DNA of 64,000 nucleotides from Pedobacter sp. Hv1 (GTDB lineage Bacteria; Bacteroidota; Bacteroidia; Sphingobacteriales; Sphingobacteriaceae): positions 124,001 through 188,000 of the forward strand of contig NZ_LLWP01000002.1 in NCBI RefSeq assembly GCF_001412215.1, given 5' to 3'. The notes under the pieces are model-generated. The model was not told where the DNA came from. It searched no databases and saw only the letters and a program-made list of their open reading frames with translations. A program made the position numbers and the translations under genes. Of the stretch, positions 16,431 to 25,115 are shown piece after piece (the stretch's first letter is position 1; the number at the start of each line of letters is the position of its first letter).

Positions 16431-18653
16431 CTATTCAATATTCTTCAATATTTCCATAGCAACAGCTCTCGCCATTAATGGTGGCACTGCATTACCCACT
16501 AAAGTATATTGAGGAACTTCCGTTTTTCTTTTATCACCACCAGTTGAACGTTTGCCTTGAAATACAAATGAATCATCAAAAGATTGCAACCTAGCCATTT
16601 CCCTAACTGTTAATGATCTTGGGCTTGCATAATGAATATAATCATCGGCAATGGTCATAATAGTAGAACTTTGAGAATCAGGTTTTAATACATTATAATT
16701 TCTTTTTTCCGAATCCAATCCTTTAGATTTTAATTTTTCTTTTGCAGTTTCGTAGTTCCCCTCATCAAGTATTATCTGTAACCTATTTATCACCTCTTGG
16801 TTTTGCTTGCTAGTTTTATGATTATGAAGAGGGGCCACTTGATGTGCCAAGATATTCTTTAACTCTTCTGCATTTCTAACATAGAATGGATTTTTAGCAT
16901 TTAAAAATCGATTAGTTAACCTTCCATTCTTCGACCAGTCAGCATAAGTTAACCCTGCTTGCAAATCAACATCACCATTTATTTTTCTTTTACGCAAAAG
17001 AGATGTCATTTTTTCAGTTGAGCCATTATGCCTTGCTTTAAGATCAATATCTTCGTAATCAAACTTCTCATCATTGTTACCAACAAAATCCAAATCATAT
17101 AATGCTTCAAAAACGGTAACCTTATCTTTTGCATTAACGGTTGTAGGTATACTATGTATCATTTTCTGATCCTTTCTACAGCCAATAAATAAAACACGTT
17201 CGCGATTTTGAGGCACTCCATAATTAGAAGCAAGTGCTACAAATGGCTGATCAATTTTGTATAACCTGATGTGGGATAGAATTTCTTCAAACTCTACTTC
17301 TTTATTTAGATTCTTAACATAAGGGTCTAATCCAGATATGCATTGATCAAAAGAATAACTAAAAATCTCTAGAGACTTTATTATCTGAGATACTTCTTCG
17401 TTGTGTGATGAGGATCTTAACTTATTAAATGCCAACTGCACTTTTTCAACTATCGATTCCGGTTCAATAGAAGTAAGAAAATTATCAAAATCAGCTGCAA
17501 AAAAATCATTATCTAGATTATTAAAAGCTTTTTCATTGATCACTTTCTTTCTCAGATAAGCAAGCTCAGTAGTTCTTTTGAGTAGATTAAACCCATGTCG
17601 AATTGTACTAATATTTGGATCAGTTTTGCTCGTTTTATAATCTACAATTTTAGGAACTAGTATTTTAAACTTATTTTCAACTGTTTGAATATATTTTTCT
17701 CTTACTGCTTCAATATCTTTCTCTAAAGTAGTCTCAAACTGCAATCTTAACAGATAACTATCTAATATAAACAGATCTTCTTTATGAACTTTTTTTATCC
17801 TAGCTATAAAACCTATAAGTTGATGAAATTCTTTCAAATCTACTATTGACTTGATTTCTTGTAAAATCATCTCCTTAATTTTACCACCTTCCTTTGTCAA
17901 AATACCTTTAACGTTTTCCATTACAAAGTATTTAGGCCTTAATTTTTTAATTACATTTAGATAATTTGCAAAGAGATCATCCTTCTTATCGAATTTTTTT
18001 CTTTTGCCTGCTAAGCTAAAACTTTGACAGGGTGGTCCACCACAAACAACATCTACATTTTTATCACCAATTTTGCCTAATAAATTCTCCAGAAAATCAG
18101 GCTCGGTAATATCTTGTTTTAAGAATTCTGCACTTAAACCTAATTGATAATTATATCTGGCCAAATGTGTTAATTCACAGTTTTCGTTAATATCACTTCC
18201 TAAAAGGAAATCATAATACATATTCGCATGCTCCGCCTGAAGAAAGCCTTCACTAAAACCTCCCGCTCCTGCAAATAAATCTACCAAAGTAATTGCAGTT
18301 TTACCTTCGTAAAAAGCCAAATCTTCTTCGACTATTCTAATACCTGTATTGGCTCTACGCCCACTAACCAAAGAAGAGATTTTCTCTTTTAGTTTAACAT
18401 CAGTTAATTGGCTATGTGGAGTTGTTTCTAAGTGTTTCTCTATTTCTACTTTTAAAAACAATAGAAATTTATTGATAGCATTATATCCATATAAAGAATC
18501 TTTTACAACTTGATTTTTGTTATCCCAATCTTTCTTTTTTATTTTTTCACCAGTAAAAACTTTTACTTGTATATCTTTTTGCCTAATAACTAGGTAGATG
18601 GGAAATTTATTGCTTTTATCAGCCTTATCAAGGTAAAATTTAACATTTATCAT
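16431..18653 (-). CDS. C5-cytosine DNA methyltransferase with N-terminal arm DNA-binding domain
   Basis: Transfers a methyl group from AdoMet to C5 of cytosine. Starting at ATG 18653 (740 residues), the methylase motifs are motif I DLFAGAGGFSEGF (from about 125), PCQSFS with Cys209, ENV (246-248), QNRERVLFIG (from about 482), SLTVREMARLQSF (about 680) and VGNAVPP (about 719). Two things are odd. First, residues 4-60 (VKFYLDKADKSNKFPIYLVI, then a TGEKIKKKDWD phrase) look like the arm DNA-binding domain at the N-terminus of Bacteroidota tyrosine recombinases. Second, about 200 mostly helical residues (about 262-462) sit between motifs VI and VIII. An upstream start at 18722 exists, but putative -7 boxes lie inside that stretch. 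Partner of the endonuclease and Vsr genes. Confidence 0.88.
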   Translation of the reverse strand: MINVKFYLDKADKSNKFPIYLVIRQKDIQVKVFTGEKIKKKDWDNKNQVVKDSLYGYNAINKFLLFLKVEIEKHLETTPHSQLTDVKLKEKISSLVSGRRANTGIRIVEEDLAFYEGKTAITLVDLFAGAGGFSEGFLQAEHANMYYDFLLGSDINENCELTHLARYNYQLGLSAEFLKQDITEPDFLENLLGKIGDKNVDVVCGGPPCQSFSLAGKRKKFDKKDDLFANYLNVIKKLRPKYFVMENVKGILTKEGGKIKEMILQEIKSIVDLKEFHQLIGFIARIKKVHKEDLFILDSYLLRLQFETTLEKDIEAVREKYIQTVENKFKILVPKIVDYKTSKTDPNISTIRHGFNLLKRTTELAYLRKKVINEKAFNNLDNDFFAADFDNFLTSIEPESIVEKVQLAFNKLRSSSHNEEVSQIIKSLEIFSYSFDQCISGLDPYVKNLNKEVEFEEILSHIRLYKIDQPFVALASNYGVPQNRERVLFIGCRKDQKMIHSIPTTVNAKDKVTVFEALYDLDFVGNNDEKFDYEDIDLKARHNGSTEKMTSLLRKRKINGDVDLQAGLTYADWSKNGRLTNRFLNAKNPFYVRNAEELKNILAHQVAPLHNHKTSKQNQEVINRLQIILDEGNYETAKEKLKSKGLDSEKRNYNVLKPDSQSSTIMTIADDYIHYASPRSLTVREMARLQSFDDSFVFQGKRSTGGDKRKTEVPQYTLVGNAVPPLMARAVAMEILKNIE

Positions 18654-18696
18654 ATAACGGACAAATTTACGGACACGAACAAATCTACGGACATAA
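18654..18696 (-). promoter_or_regulatory. Methyltransferase promoter with 18-bp direct repeats
   Basis: Two 18-bp units (18661-18678 and 18679-18696, 15 of 18 identical, plus-strand phrase ACAAATYTACGGACA) and a partial third unit (18656-18662) stand directly before the ATG at 18653. On the minus strand the units contain TAAATTTG and TAGATTTG, both fitting the TAnnTTTG -7 box. The repeats therefore overlap a putative promoter and could be an operator. Confidence 0.55.
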
Positions 18697-18759
18697 TTGA
18701 AAAATGCAAATATTTTTAGCAAAATAAATATGAGTATTTATCAACAATTTCGAATTTGT

Positions 18760-19257
18760 TTATTCAGCTCTATTAGGTATACTACCTATCCTAGCCGTCT
18801 CCAAATACAACGCTACCTGATTTACACAAGCCGCTATATTTTCCTTTACCTCATGCTCCCAAAAGCGCATTACCGCAAAACCCATACTTTGAAGCTGTTG
18901 GTTTACAAACTGGTCTCGTTGTTGGTTACGTGCTATCTTGGGTATCCAAAAAGCGGCATTGGTTTTTGGCTTACGCAGGTGCCAGTTATAGCCATGCCAA
19001 AAATCGCCATCAACAAATATGACCAGTTTGTACTTCTCTATTACGAGATCTGGCCTGCCGGGCAAATCTTTTCTATGGATACGGAAACGGATGTGCTGTG
19101 CCCATAAGGCCCTACGGAGCAAGAGTTCTGGCAGGCTATTTTTGCCCCTAATCTTAGACATGGTTTTGCTGCGCTGCTTGGTGGTGTAAAAACCTGCACT
19201 TTCTTCAAAACGGGGCACCTTAATTACATCTTCTTGTATAGGGTAGGGTTTGTTCAT
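18760..19257 (-). CDS. vsr: Very short patch repair endonuclease (Vsr)
   Basis: A 165-residue T:G-mismatch endonuclease that nicks DNA where 5-methylcytosine has deaminated. Diagnostic phrases are MSKIRGKNSLPELLLRRAL (33-51), RKDLPGRPDLV with the catalytic Asp70 region, VIFVDGDFWHG (79-89) and RFWEHEV (131-137). It lies 106 bp upstream of the methyltransferase gene on the same strand, so it repairs mutations caused by that enzyme. ATG at 19257 is taken because the residues before it do not look like Vsr; an in-frame ATG lies at 19284. Confidence 0.93.
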   Translation of the reverse strand: MNKPYPIQEDVIKVPRFEESAGFYTTKQRSKTMSKIRGKNSLPELLLRRALWAQHIRFRIHRKDLPGRPDLVIEKYKLVIFVDGDFWHGYNWHLRKPKTNAAFWIPKIARNQQRDQFVNQQLQSMGFAVMRFWEHEVKENIAACVNQVALYLETARIGSIPNRAE

Positions 19258-19333
19258 TATTGTTAAACACCAACAGACGGGCATTGTTTATAAGGCCTAA
19301 ATTTAAGCCAATAAAAACAAAAATCAAACCCTG

Positions 19334-19792
19334 TTACTTCACCTCACAACCCACCCGCTCAAACACAAACCTGCCTTTATTGTAATCAATGGGTATATTT
19401 TTATCAAAATAGCCTGAGCCCCAAAGCGTCATGATTTCGCCAATGCCCATGGTTAAGGTGTTCTCCTTTTTTAATAGCGCAATTGGGTTTTTGTACCATT
19501 TATCTACATTGTTTAACTTAAAAGAGAAATTACCTCTTAAGGTATCACCTTTCATTATTGCTTTAACTGGTCCTTGGTAATGGTTTTTGTTGGCGTAGCT
19601 GAATTCCATTTCGCCTAAAATATTTTTCTCTGCGGTATCTAATTTCAACCAAGCGGTGTCTGCTTTGTCTATTGCGATGTAACAGACTGTATGTTTTTCG
19701 TCAATTTTGGTTTTAAATGGTTTGGGTTGGCTACAGCTAAATAAAAGAATGGTTAGGACACTTAACAATAAGGTTGGTTGGTTTCTTTTCAT
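19334..19792 (-). CDS. Uncharacterised lipoprotein, paralog of 20133-20600
   Basis: A 152-residue lipoprotein with a signal peptide and lipobox ending at Cys20 (LLFSC). The mature part has KHTVCYIAIDKADTAWLKLD, MKGDTLRGNFSFK and VDKWYKNPIALLKK, and ends in GRFVFERVGCEVK. Beta-rich, probably anchored in the outer or inner membrane facing the periplasm. About half its residues match the protein at 20133-20600, so the two are a tandem duplication. Function unknown. Confidence 0.82.
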   Translation of the reverse strand: MKRNQPTLLLSVLTILLFSCSQPKPFKTKIDEKHTVCYIAIDKADTAWLKLDTAEKNILGEMEFSYANKNHYQGPVKAIMKGDTLRGNFSFKLNNVDKWYKNPIALLKKENTLTMGIGEIMTLWGSGYFDKNIPIDYNKGRFVFERVGCEVK

Positions 19793-20132
19793 GTTAATGG
19801 GTTAGGTTTAGATTGACATTTGCACTAAGGATGCCAAAACCTAATAGATTACATAAATTAATATTTTAAAAATTATAAAACATTAAGAAAGATTAATTCA
19901 AATTACTTAGGTGGCTAATTCATCATCCCAGAAACCTATTTTAAAACATTAAGGCATTAAGAAAAGTTAACTCAGGTTACTTAGGTGGTTAATTTTCACC
20001 ATCTCAGATACCTAAGAACAGCTTAGGAGTAGATGTTTGTCAGTCTGAGCCTGTCGAAAACTAGTTGGTAAATTTAGATTAAACATTTTTACTTACACGA
20101 TAAACCTCTTAACTTCTTAATGTTTAAACCCC
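19793..20132. repeat. Repeat-rich gap with ACATTAAGGCATTAAGAA units
   Basis: A non-coding gap. Units of roughly 65-85 bp (19877-19942 and 19943-20027) share AAAACATTAAG(GCATTAAG)AA, TTACTTAGGTGG and ATCTCAGA phrases. A dispersed TCAGTCTGAGCCTGTCGAAA element lies at 20037-20059. The same units recur at 20662-21000. Confidence 0.65.
20037..20059 (+). repeat. Dispersed CTTCGACAGGCTCAG element, copy 3
   Basis: TCAGTCTGAGCCTGTCGAAA here matches 11868-11890 over 22 of 23 bases and copy 1 (10524-10546) in reverse complement. Confidence 0.65.
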
Positions 20133-20600
20133 TTAAGGTAATTTAATTACACAGCCAGTTTGTTTAAATACAAACCTACCTCTGTTGTAATCTATCGCTT
20201 TCTTTTCATCAAAAAATGGCGAGCCCCAAATCAGGTTGATATCGCCCACCCCCATGGTTAATGTTGCATCTTTTTTAAGAAAAGCCACTGGGTTTCTGTA
20301 CCATTTATCTATGTTGTTTACTTTAAAATCGTAATGGCCTTTTAGGGTATCGCCCTTAATAGCTGCCTTAATCTGGCCTACATAATGTTTTTTATTGTCA
20401 TAGTTAAATTCTAAAAGACCTAAAACTTCGTGTCCGGCGGTGTCTATGCTAAGCCAAGCAGTGTCTGTTTGGTCTATAGCAGTATAACAAATGGTAGTTT
20501 TTTGGTCCATCTGGTCTCTAATGTCTTTTTGTTGCTTGCAACTAGCCAGCAGCACAATAGACAGGATACTTAACAAAAGATATAGGCTATTTTTTTCCAT
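20133..20600 (-). CDS. Uncharacterised lipoprotein, paralog of 19334-19792
   Basis: A 155-residue lipoprotein; lipobox VLLASC with Cys21. It repeats the layout of its neighbour: TTICYTAIDQTDTAWLSID, IKGDTLKGHYDFKVNNIDKW, a GVGDINLIWGSPFFD phrase and a GRFVFKQTGC end. The same strand, spacing of 340 bp and shared intergenic repeats suggest duplication of gene plus flanking DNA. Function unknown. Confidence 0.82.
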   Translation of the reverse strand: MEKNSLYLLLSILSIVLLASCKQQKDIRDQMDQKTTICYTAIDQTDTAWLSIDTAGHEVLGLLEFNYDNKKHYVGQIKAAIKGDTLKGHYDFKVNNIDKWYRNPVAFLKKDATLTMGVGDINLIWGSPFFDEKKAIDYNRGRFVFKQTGCVIKLP

Positions 20601-21110
20601 GTTTAATTAGTAATTGAACTAAAGATGCCAAAACCTAAAAGTTTACATAAATTGATGTTTTAAAACATTAAGGCATTAAGAACAGCTAAGGTTTTTCTGA
20701 GCATATTTTTTTCACCATCTCAAAAACTTATCTTAAAACATTAAGGCGTTAAGAAAGTTTAACTCAGGTTATTTAATTGGTTATTTTTCACCATCTCAGA
20801 CACCTAAGAACAGCTTAGAATTAACAATTTAAGCTAAACACTATGTGTTACTATGTGCCTATGTGGTGTTTACAATTGGATAACATCACACGATTACTTA
20901 GCTTAACTTAGGTGGTTAATTTTTACCATCTCAGAAACCTATCTTAAAACATTAAGGCATTAAGAAGGGTTAACTCAGGTAGCTTAGATAGTAAAATCCT
21001 TAATTTCTTAATGTTAAAACCGGCACTTAGCTTAACCCAGATACCTTACGTGACAAAACTCTTAATTTCTTAATGTTAAAAATGGCAGTAATAAAATTCT
21101 TCAATCATCC
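20601..21110. repeat. Repeat-rich gap, more ACATTAAGGCATTAAGAA units in both orientations
   Basis: About 510 bp without a gene. Forward units begin near 20662, 20734 and 20946; part of another covers 20894-20945. Inverted TTCTTAATGTTAAAA phrases lie near 21005-21018 and 21067-21080. A CTATGTG-rich phrase occupies 20843-20872. The copies are imperfect, so they look old or under weak constraint. Confidence 0.6.
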
Positions 21111-21788
21111 CTACAACAATCCCTTCAGTTTTACCCAAACATTTTCGGCCAGTATTTTATCGCCTTCAGCTGTTGGGTGTATCCCATCGGCCTGATTAAG
21201 CTTAGGCACACCCCCTACTTTATCTAACAGAAAAGGAATAAGTTCTATTTTGTTCTGCGCAGCCAACTTCGGAAACATTTCTTTAAAGCTATTGGCATAA
21301 GTACTGCCCATATTTGGTGGCACCTGCATACCAGCCAACACCATTTTAACATTGGGGTACTTGGTTTTAACCTGATCAATAATAAACTGTAGGTTTTTGG
21401 TGGTTTCGGCTACCGGAATACCCCTTAAACCATCGTTGGCACCTAACTCCAACACAAAAATATCTATAGGTTGTTTCAGTAACCAATCTATACGCCCCTT
21501 GCCGCCAGCAGAGGTTTCGCCACTTAAGCCCCCATTAATTACCTTATAAGGTAGTTTTAACGAATCAATCCGGTTCTGGATCAATGCCGGATAAGCCTCC
21601 GTTGGGTCTAAACCATAACCTGCAGTAAGGCTGGTTCCAAAAAAGAGGATATGTTTCAAGGCCGCTGTTTTTTCGGTCTGGTTTGCAGTACTATCTGCCA
21701 ATGTTTTGGCTTTGTCATTTTTTGTATTAGTACAGGCCATTAAAAGGGCTGCTAAAACAAGTATGGCTATTAAACGTTTTCGTAACAT
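21111..21788 (-). CDS. SGNH-hydrolase esterase, TesA-like lipoprotein
   Basis: A 225-residue arylesterase/lysophospholipase of the GDSL (SGNH) family. Block I is FFGTSLTAGYG with the nucleophilic Ser, block III is GANDGLRG and block V is DGIHPTAEG with the catalytic Asp and His. The N-terminus is a signal peptide with a lipobox (LLMAC, Cys19), so the enzyme is a lipoprotein, unlike soluble periplasmic TesA. It is divergent from a YbbA/YbbP-like transporter, the same neighbourhood as tesA-ybbA-ybbP in E. coli, which supports a shared, still unclear envelope-lipid role. Confidence 0.88.
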   Translation of the reverse strand: MLRKRLIAILVLAALLMACTNTKNDKAKTLADSTANQTEKTAALKHILFFGTSLTAGYGLDPTEAYPALIQNRIDSLKLPYKVINGGLSGETSAGGKGRIDWLLKQPIDIFVLELGANDGLRGIPVAETTKNLQFIIDQVKTKYPNVKMVLAGMQVPPNMGSTYANSFKEMFPKLAAQNKIELIPFLLDKVGGVPKLNQADGIHPTAEGDKILAENVWVKLKGLL

Positions 21789-21886
21789 ATCTATTTATTC
21801 TATCTCTAATCATCAAAACCCATTATCTTTAACAGGTAAACCGAATTAATGTTTGTATTTCAAATATAGCTAAAACTTAAATAAGC

Positions 21887-22582
21887 ATGCCATTAGAAAG
21901 TATTCTCGAGATTAAAAACGTAAGCAAGATCTATCAAAGTGCACACCATAACCTAACCGTTTTAAATGAAGTCAATTTTGTAATTAACAAAGGTGCTACC
22001 GTAGCCATTACAGGCCCATCTGGTAGCGGAAAAACCACTTTACTAGGCTTATGCGCTGGTTTAGATAGAGCTACTACCGGAGCAGTTACTTTAAATGGTA
22101 TTGAGTTGACCAATTTGAGCGAAGACCAAAGAGCCGCAGTACGTAACCAGTATGTAGGTTTTATCTTCCAAAATTTTCAGCTCTTGCCTACCCTTACCGC
22201 TTTAGAGAATGTAATGGTGCCACTAGAATTAAGAGGTGCTAAAAATAGCAAGGCCCATGCCTTAGACCTTTTAGATAAAGTAGGTTTGGCCGAACGTGCG
22301 GGCCATTACCCAGTACAGCTTTCTGGTGGCGAACAGCAAAGAGTTTCATTAGCTAGGGCTTTTTCCAATCAGCCTGCTCTACTTTTTGCCGATGAGCCAA
22401 CCGGTAATCTAGATAGCGAAACGAGTGAAAAGGTGATCAAACTTTTGTTCGATTTGAATAAAGATGCAGGTACTACCTTGGTTATTGTAACCCACGATCT
22501 GGAACTTGCCGCTAGAACAAACCGAATTATTAAAATTAAAGGTGGCCATATCATCGCCGATGAAAACCAACAACATGCCTAA
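21887..22582 (+). CDS. ABC transporter ATP-binding protein (YbbA/LolD type)
   Basis: A 231-residue ATPase with Walker A GPSGSGKTT (43-51), signature LSGGEQQR (145-152), Walker B LLFADEP (165-171) and the H-loop VTHD (201-204). Sequence style is that of the LolD/MacB/YbbA branch, which powers FtsX-type permeases acting on envelope substrates. Its last 8 bases overlap the start of the permease gene, so they are one operon. Confidence 0.92.
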   Translation: MPLESILEIKNVSKIYQSAHHNLTVLNEVNFVINKGATVAITGPSGSGKTTLLGLCAGLDRATTGAVTLNGIELTNLSEDQRAAVRNQYVGFIFQNFQLLPTLTALENVMVPLELRGAKNSKAHALDLLDKVGLAERAGHYPVQLSGGEQQRVSLARAFSNQPALLFADEPTGNLDSETSEKVIKLLFDLNKDAGTTLVIVTHDLELAARTNRIIKIKGGHIIADENQQHA

Positions 22583-25115
22583 ACCTACCATCGAAAATCA
22601 ACGCATTGGCATGGCTTGGCTATTGCTAATGGCTTGGCGAGACAGTCGCAAAAACCGTTCTAGGTTGCTACTCTTTATTTCGTCTATTGTATTGGGCATT
22701 GCCGCACTGGTGGCCGTCTATTCATTTAAAGACAATTTACAACGCGATATAGACGCACAGGCCAAAGAACTAACAGGTGCCGATCTTATTGTAGAGAGCA
22801 GAAGAGCCGTTACCTCTAAAACACAACAGCTTTTGGCCCAAATGGGCGATGATCGATCTGAAGAAAGGTCTTTTGCCTCTATGATCTATTTTATAAAAAG
22901 CCAGGGAAGCAGGTTGGTACAAATTAAGGCTTTACAAGGTAAATACCCTTATTATGGCGCAATAGAAAGTAGTCCTACCACAGCGGCCAGCACTTTTCAA
23001 AATGGCAGAAACGCTTTGGTAGACCAAACCTTAATGCTCCAATTCAATGCCAAAACCGGCGATTCGATTAAAGTAGGCAACCTCAACTTTGCCATTGCTG
23101 GGGTTTTAAACAAAGCACCTGGGCAAACAGGTATTTCGGCTTCGGTGGCCCCTACCGTATATATTCCCTTAACCTATCTAGAAAAAACAGGACTTACCCA
23201 AATTGGTAGTCGCATTACCTACAGGTATTATTATTTGTATAAAAATGCCGATTCGTTAGCGCAAACAATTAAAAAACTAGAACCCAAACAAGAAAAAGAA
23301 GGTTTAGATATTGAAACTGTAGCCTCTAGAAAGGAACAAACAGGTCGTTCTTTTAGAGACATGAGCCGTTTCTTAGCGCTGGCAGGTTTTATTGCCCTAT
23401 TGCTAGGTTGTATTGGTGTGGGCAGTGCCATCCATGTATATATCCAAGAAAAATTAAGTGCCATTGCTACCCTGCGTTGTTTGGGCTTAAAGGCTAGGCA
23501 TGCATTTTTCATCTACCTGATCCAGATTTCTTTTATTGGTTTAATTGGTGCAGTGCTCGGTGCTGTATTAGGCACTTTAATCCAGTTTCTGCTACCCTTG
23601 GTACTAAAAGATTTTTTACCCATTACCATTAACATGCAAATATCATGGTTGGCCATTGGGCAAGGGATTATTTTAGGCCTCATCATTTCCGTGTTATTTG
23701 CCTTACCTTCTTTACTTGCTGTACGTAAAATATCACCCTTAAATGCCATTAGAGCATCTTTTGAGCATACTGCAACCAAAAGAGATCCTTTAAAATGGTT
23801 GGTTTACCTTTTAATGGTGGTTTTTGTATTTGGTTTTACCTACCTACAAATGCGAGGCTGGGTACAAACCATAGCTTTTACCATTAGCATAGGCATTGCA
23901 TTTTTGTTATTAATGGCATTTTCTAAGTTGCTGATGTTTTTGGTGCGCAAGTTTTTACCCATGCAGTTAAGTTATTTATGGCGCCAAGGCTTTGCCAATT
24001 TGTATCGCCCTAACAACCAAACCTTAATGCTTACGGTATCTATTGGTTTATCTACTGCCTTTATCTGTACCTTATTTTTTGTACAAGGTATATTAATCAA
24101 AAGGGTAACCTTATCGTCTGGTGCCAATCAGCCCAACATGGTTCTGTTCGACATCCAGAATACACAAAAAGAGGCATTAAACACTTTAACCAAATCGTAC
24201 AAGCTCCCTTTAATGAATCAGGTTCCGGTAATTACCATGCGGATTGAAGAAATAAATGGTAAAAAAATAGACGCAGATAGTACCAATGCAAGGGCATTTA
24301 GAGGTGAGATTAGAGCTACTTATCAGGATACTCTTACCACAGCAGAAAAAATAACAGATGGGGTTTGGACAGGCAAGGTCGAATCGGCCATGGCGCCTAT
24401 CTATATCTCTTTAGATCAAGATTATGCCCGAAGGATTAAGGTAAAACTGAACGATCAGATTTTGTTCAATGTGCAGGGCATGTTAATCGCCACTAAAGTA
24501 GGTAGTTTAAGAGAGGTAAATTGGGGTCGTATGCAAACCAATTTCAGAGTGGTTTTTCCTACTGGTGTGCTAGAATCTGCACCACAATTTCATGTATTAA
24601 TGACAAGGGTACCTTCTAAAACCGTTTCGGCAGAGTTTCAAGGTGCGGTGGTTAGGGCATTCCCCAATGTTTCGGTTATAGATCTAGATCTGGTGCTACA
24701 GTTATTAGATGAAATTTTAGACAAAATTGGTTTCGTAATTCGCTTTATGGCTGGCTTTAGTATGGCCACAGGGTGGATTGTGCTCCTCTCTGCCGTGCTC
24801 ACCAGCAAAAACCAACGCATTAAAGAAAGCATTTTATTGCGCACTTTAGGAGCCAGTAGAAAACAGGTATTGGTAATTAATGCCATCGAATACTTCTTTT
24901 TAGGTGTTTTTGCCGCTGGTGCTGGCTTAATTCTGGCATTGGGTAGCAGCTGGCTCTTGGCCAAGTTTAGTTTCGAGGCTGCTTTTGCCCCACCACTATT
25001 GCCCATCTTTGCTCTTTTTGCCACCGTAGTTGGCCTAGTTGTAATTACTGGTGTTTTAAGTACAAGAAACGTGTTGAACCAACCGCCGTTAAAGATTTTG
25101 AGAAGTGAGGGATAG
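22575..25115 (+). CDS. FtsX-like ABC permease (YbbP type)
   Basis: An 846-residue inner membrane permease. The first membrane helix follows WRDSRKNRSRLLLF near the start, then comes a large periplasmic domain, a three-helix FtsX block around residues 255-390, further helices, a second periplasmic region and a C-terminal FtsX block. This duplicated layout is that of YbbP. I chose ATG at 22575 (MPKPTIENQR), which overlaps the ATPase stop; ATG 22560 is also possible. Partner of the ATPase and, by conserved neighbourhood, of the TesA-like esterase. Substrate unknown. Confidence 0.88.
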   Translation: MPKPTIENQRIGMAWLLLMAWRDSRKNRSRLLLFISSIVLGIAALVAVYSFKDNLQRDIDAQAKELTGADLIVESRRAVTSKTQQLLAQMGDDRSEERSFASMIYFIKSQGSRLVQIKALQGKYPYYGAIESSPTTAASTFQNGRNALVDQTLMLQFNAKTGDSIKVGNLNFAIAGVLNKAPGQTGISASVAPTVYIPLTYLEKTGLTQIGSRITYRYYYLYKNADSLAQTIKKLEPKQEKEGLDIETVASRKEQTGRSFRDMSRFLALAGFIALLLGCIGVGSAIHVYIQEKLSAIATLRCLGLKARHAFFIYLIQISFIGLIGAVLGAVLGTLIQFLLPLVLKDFLPITINMQISWLAIGQGIILGLIISVLFALPSLLAVRKISPLNAIRASFEHTATKRDPLKWLVYLLMVVFVFGFTYLQMRGWVQTIAFTISIGIAFLLLMAFSKLLMFLVRKFLPMQLSYLWRQGFANLYRPNNQTLMLTVSIGLSTAFICTLFFVQGILIKRVTLSSGANQPNMVLFDIQNTQKEALNTLTKSYKLPLMNQVPVITMRIEEINGKKIDADSTNARAFRGEIRATYQDTLTTAEKITDGVWTGKVESAMAPIYISLDQDYARRIKVKLNDQILFNVQGMLIATKVGSLREVNWGRMQTNFRVVFPTGVLESAPQFHVLMTRVPSKTVSAEFQGAVVRAFPNVSVIDLDLVLQLLDEILDKIGFVIRFMAGFSMATGWIVLLSAVLTSKNQRIKESILLRTLGASRKQVLVINAIEYFFLGVFAAGAGLILALGSSWLLAKFSFEAAFAPPLLPIFALFATVVGLVVITGVLSTRNVLNQPPLKILRSEG

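Noticed and set aside
16431..18653. A tyrosine recombinase or integrated element at the methyltransferase N-terminus
   Set aside because: Only the arm-like domain is present; no catalytic Arg-His-Arg-Tyr core or attachment-site pair was seen.
18654..18722. The upstream start of the methyltransferase at 18722
   Set aside because: The segment covers the direct repeats and TAnnTTTG boxes; ATG 18653 fits better.
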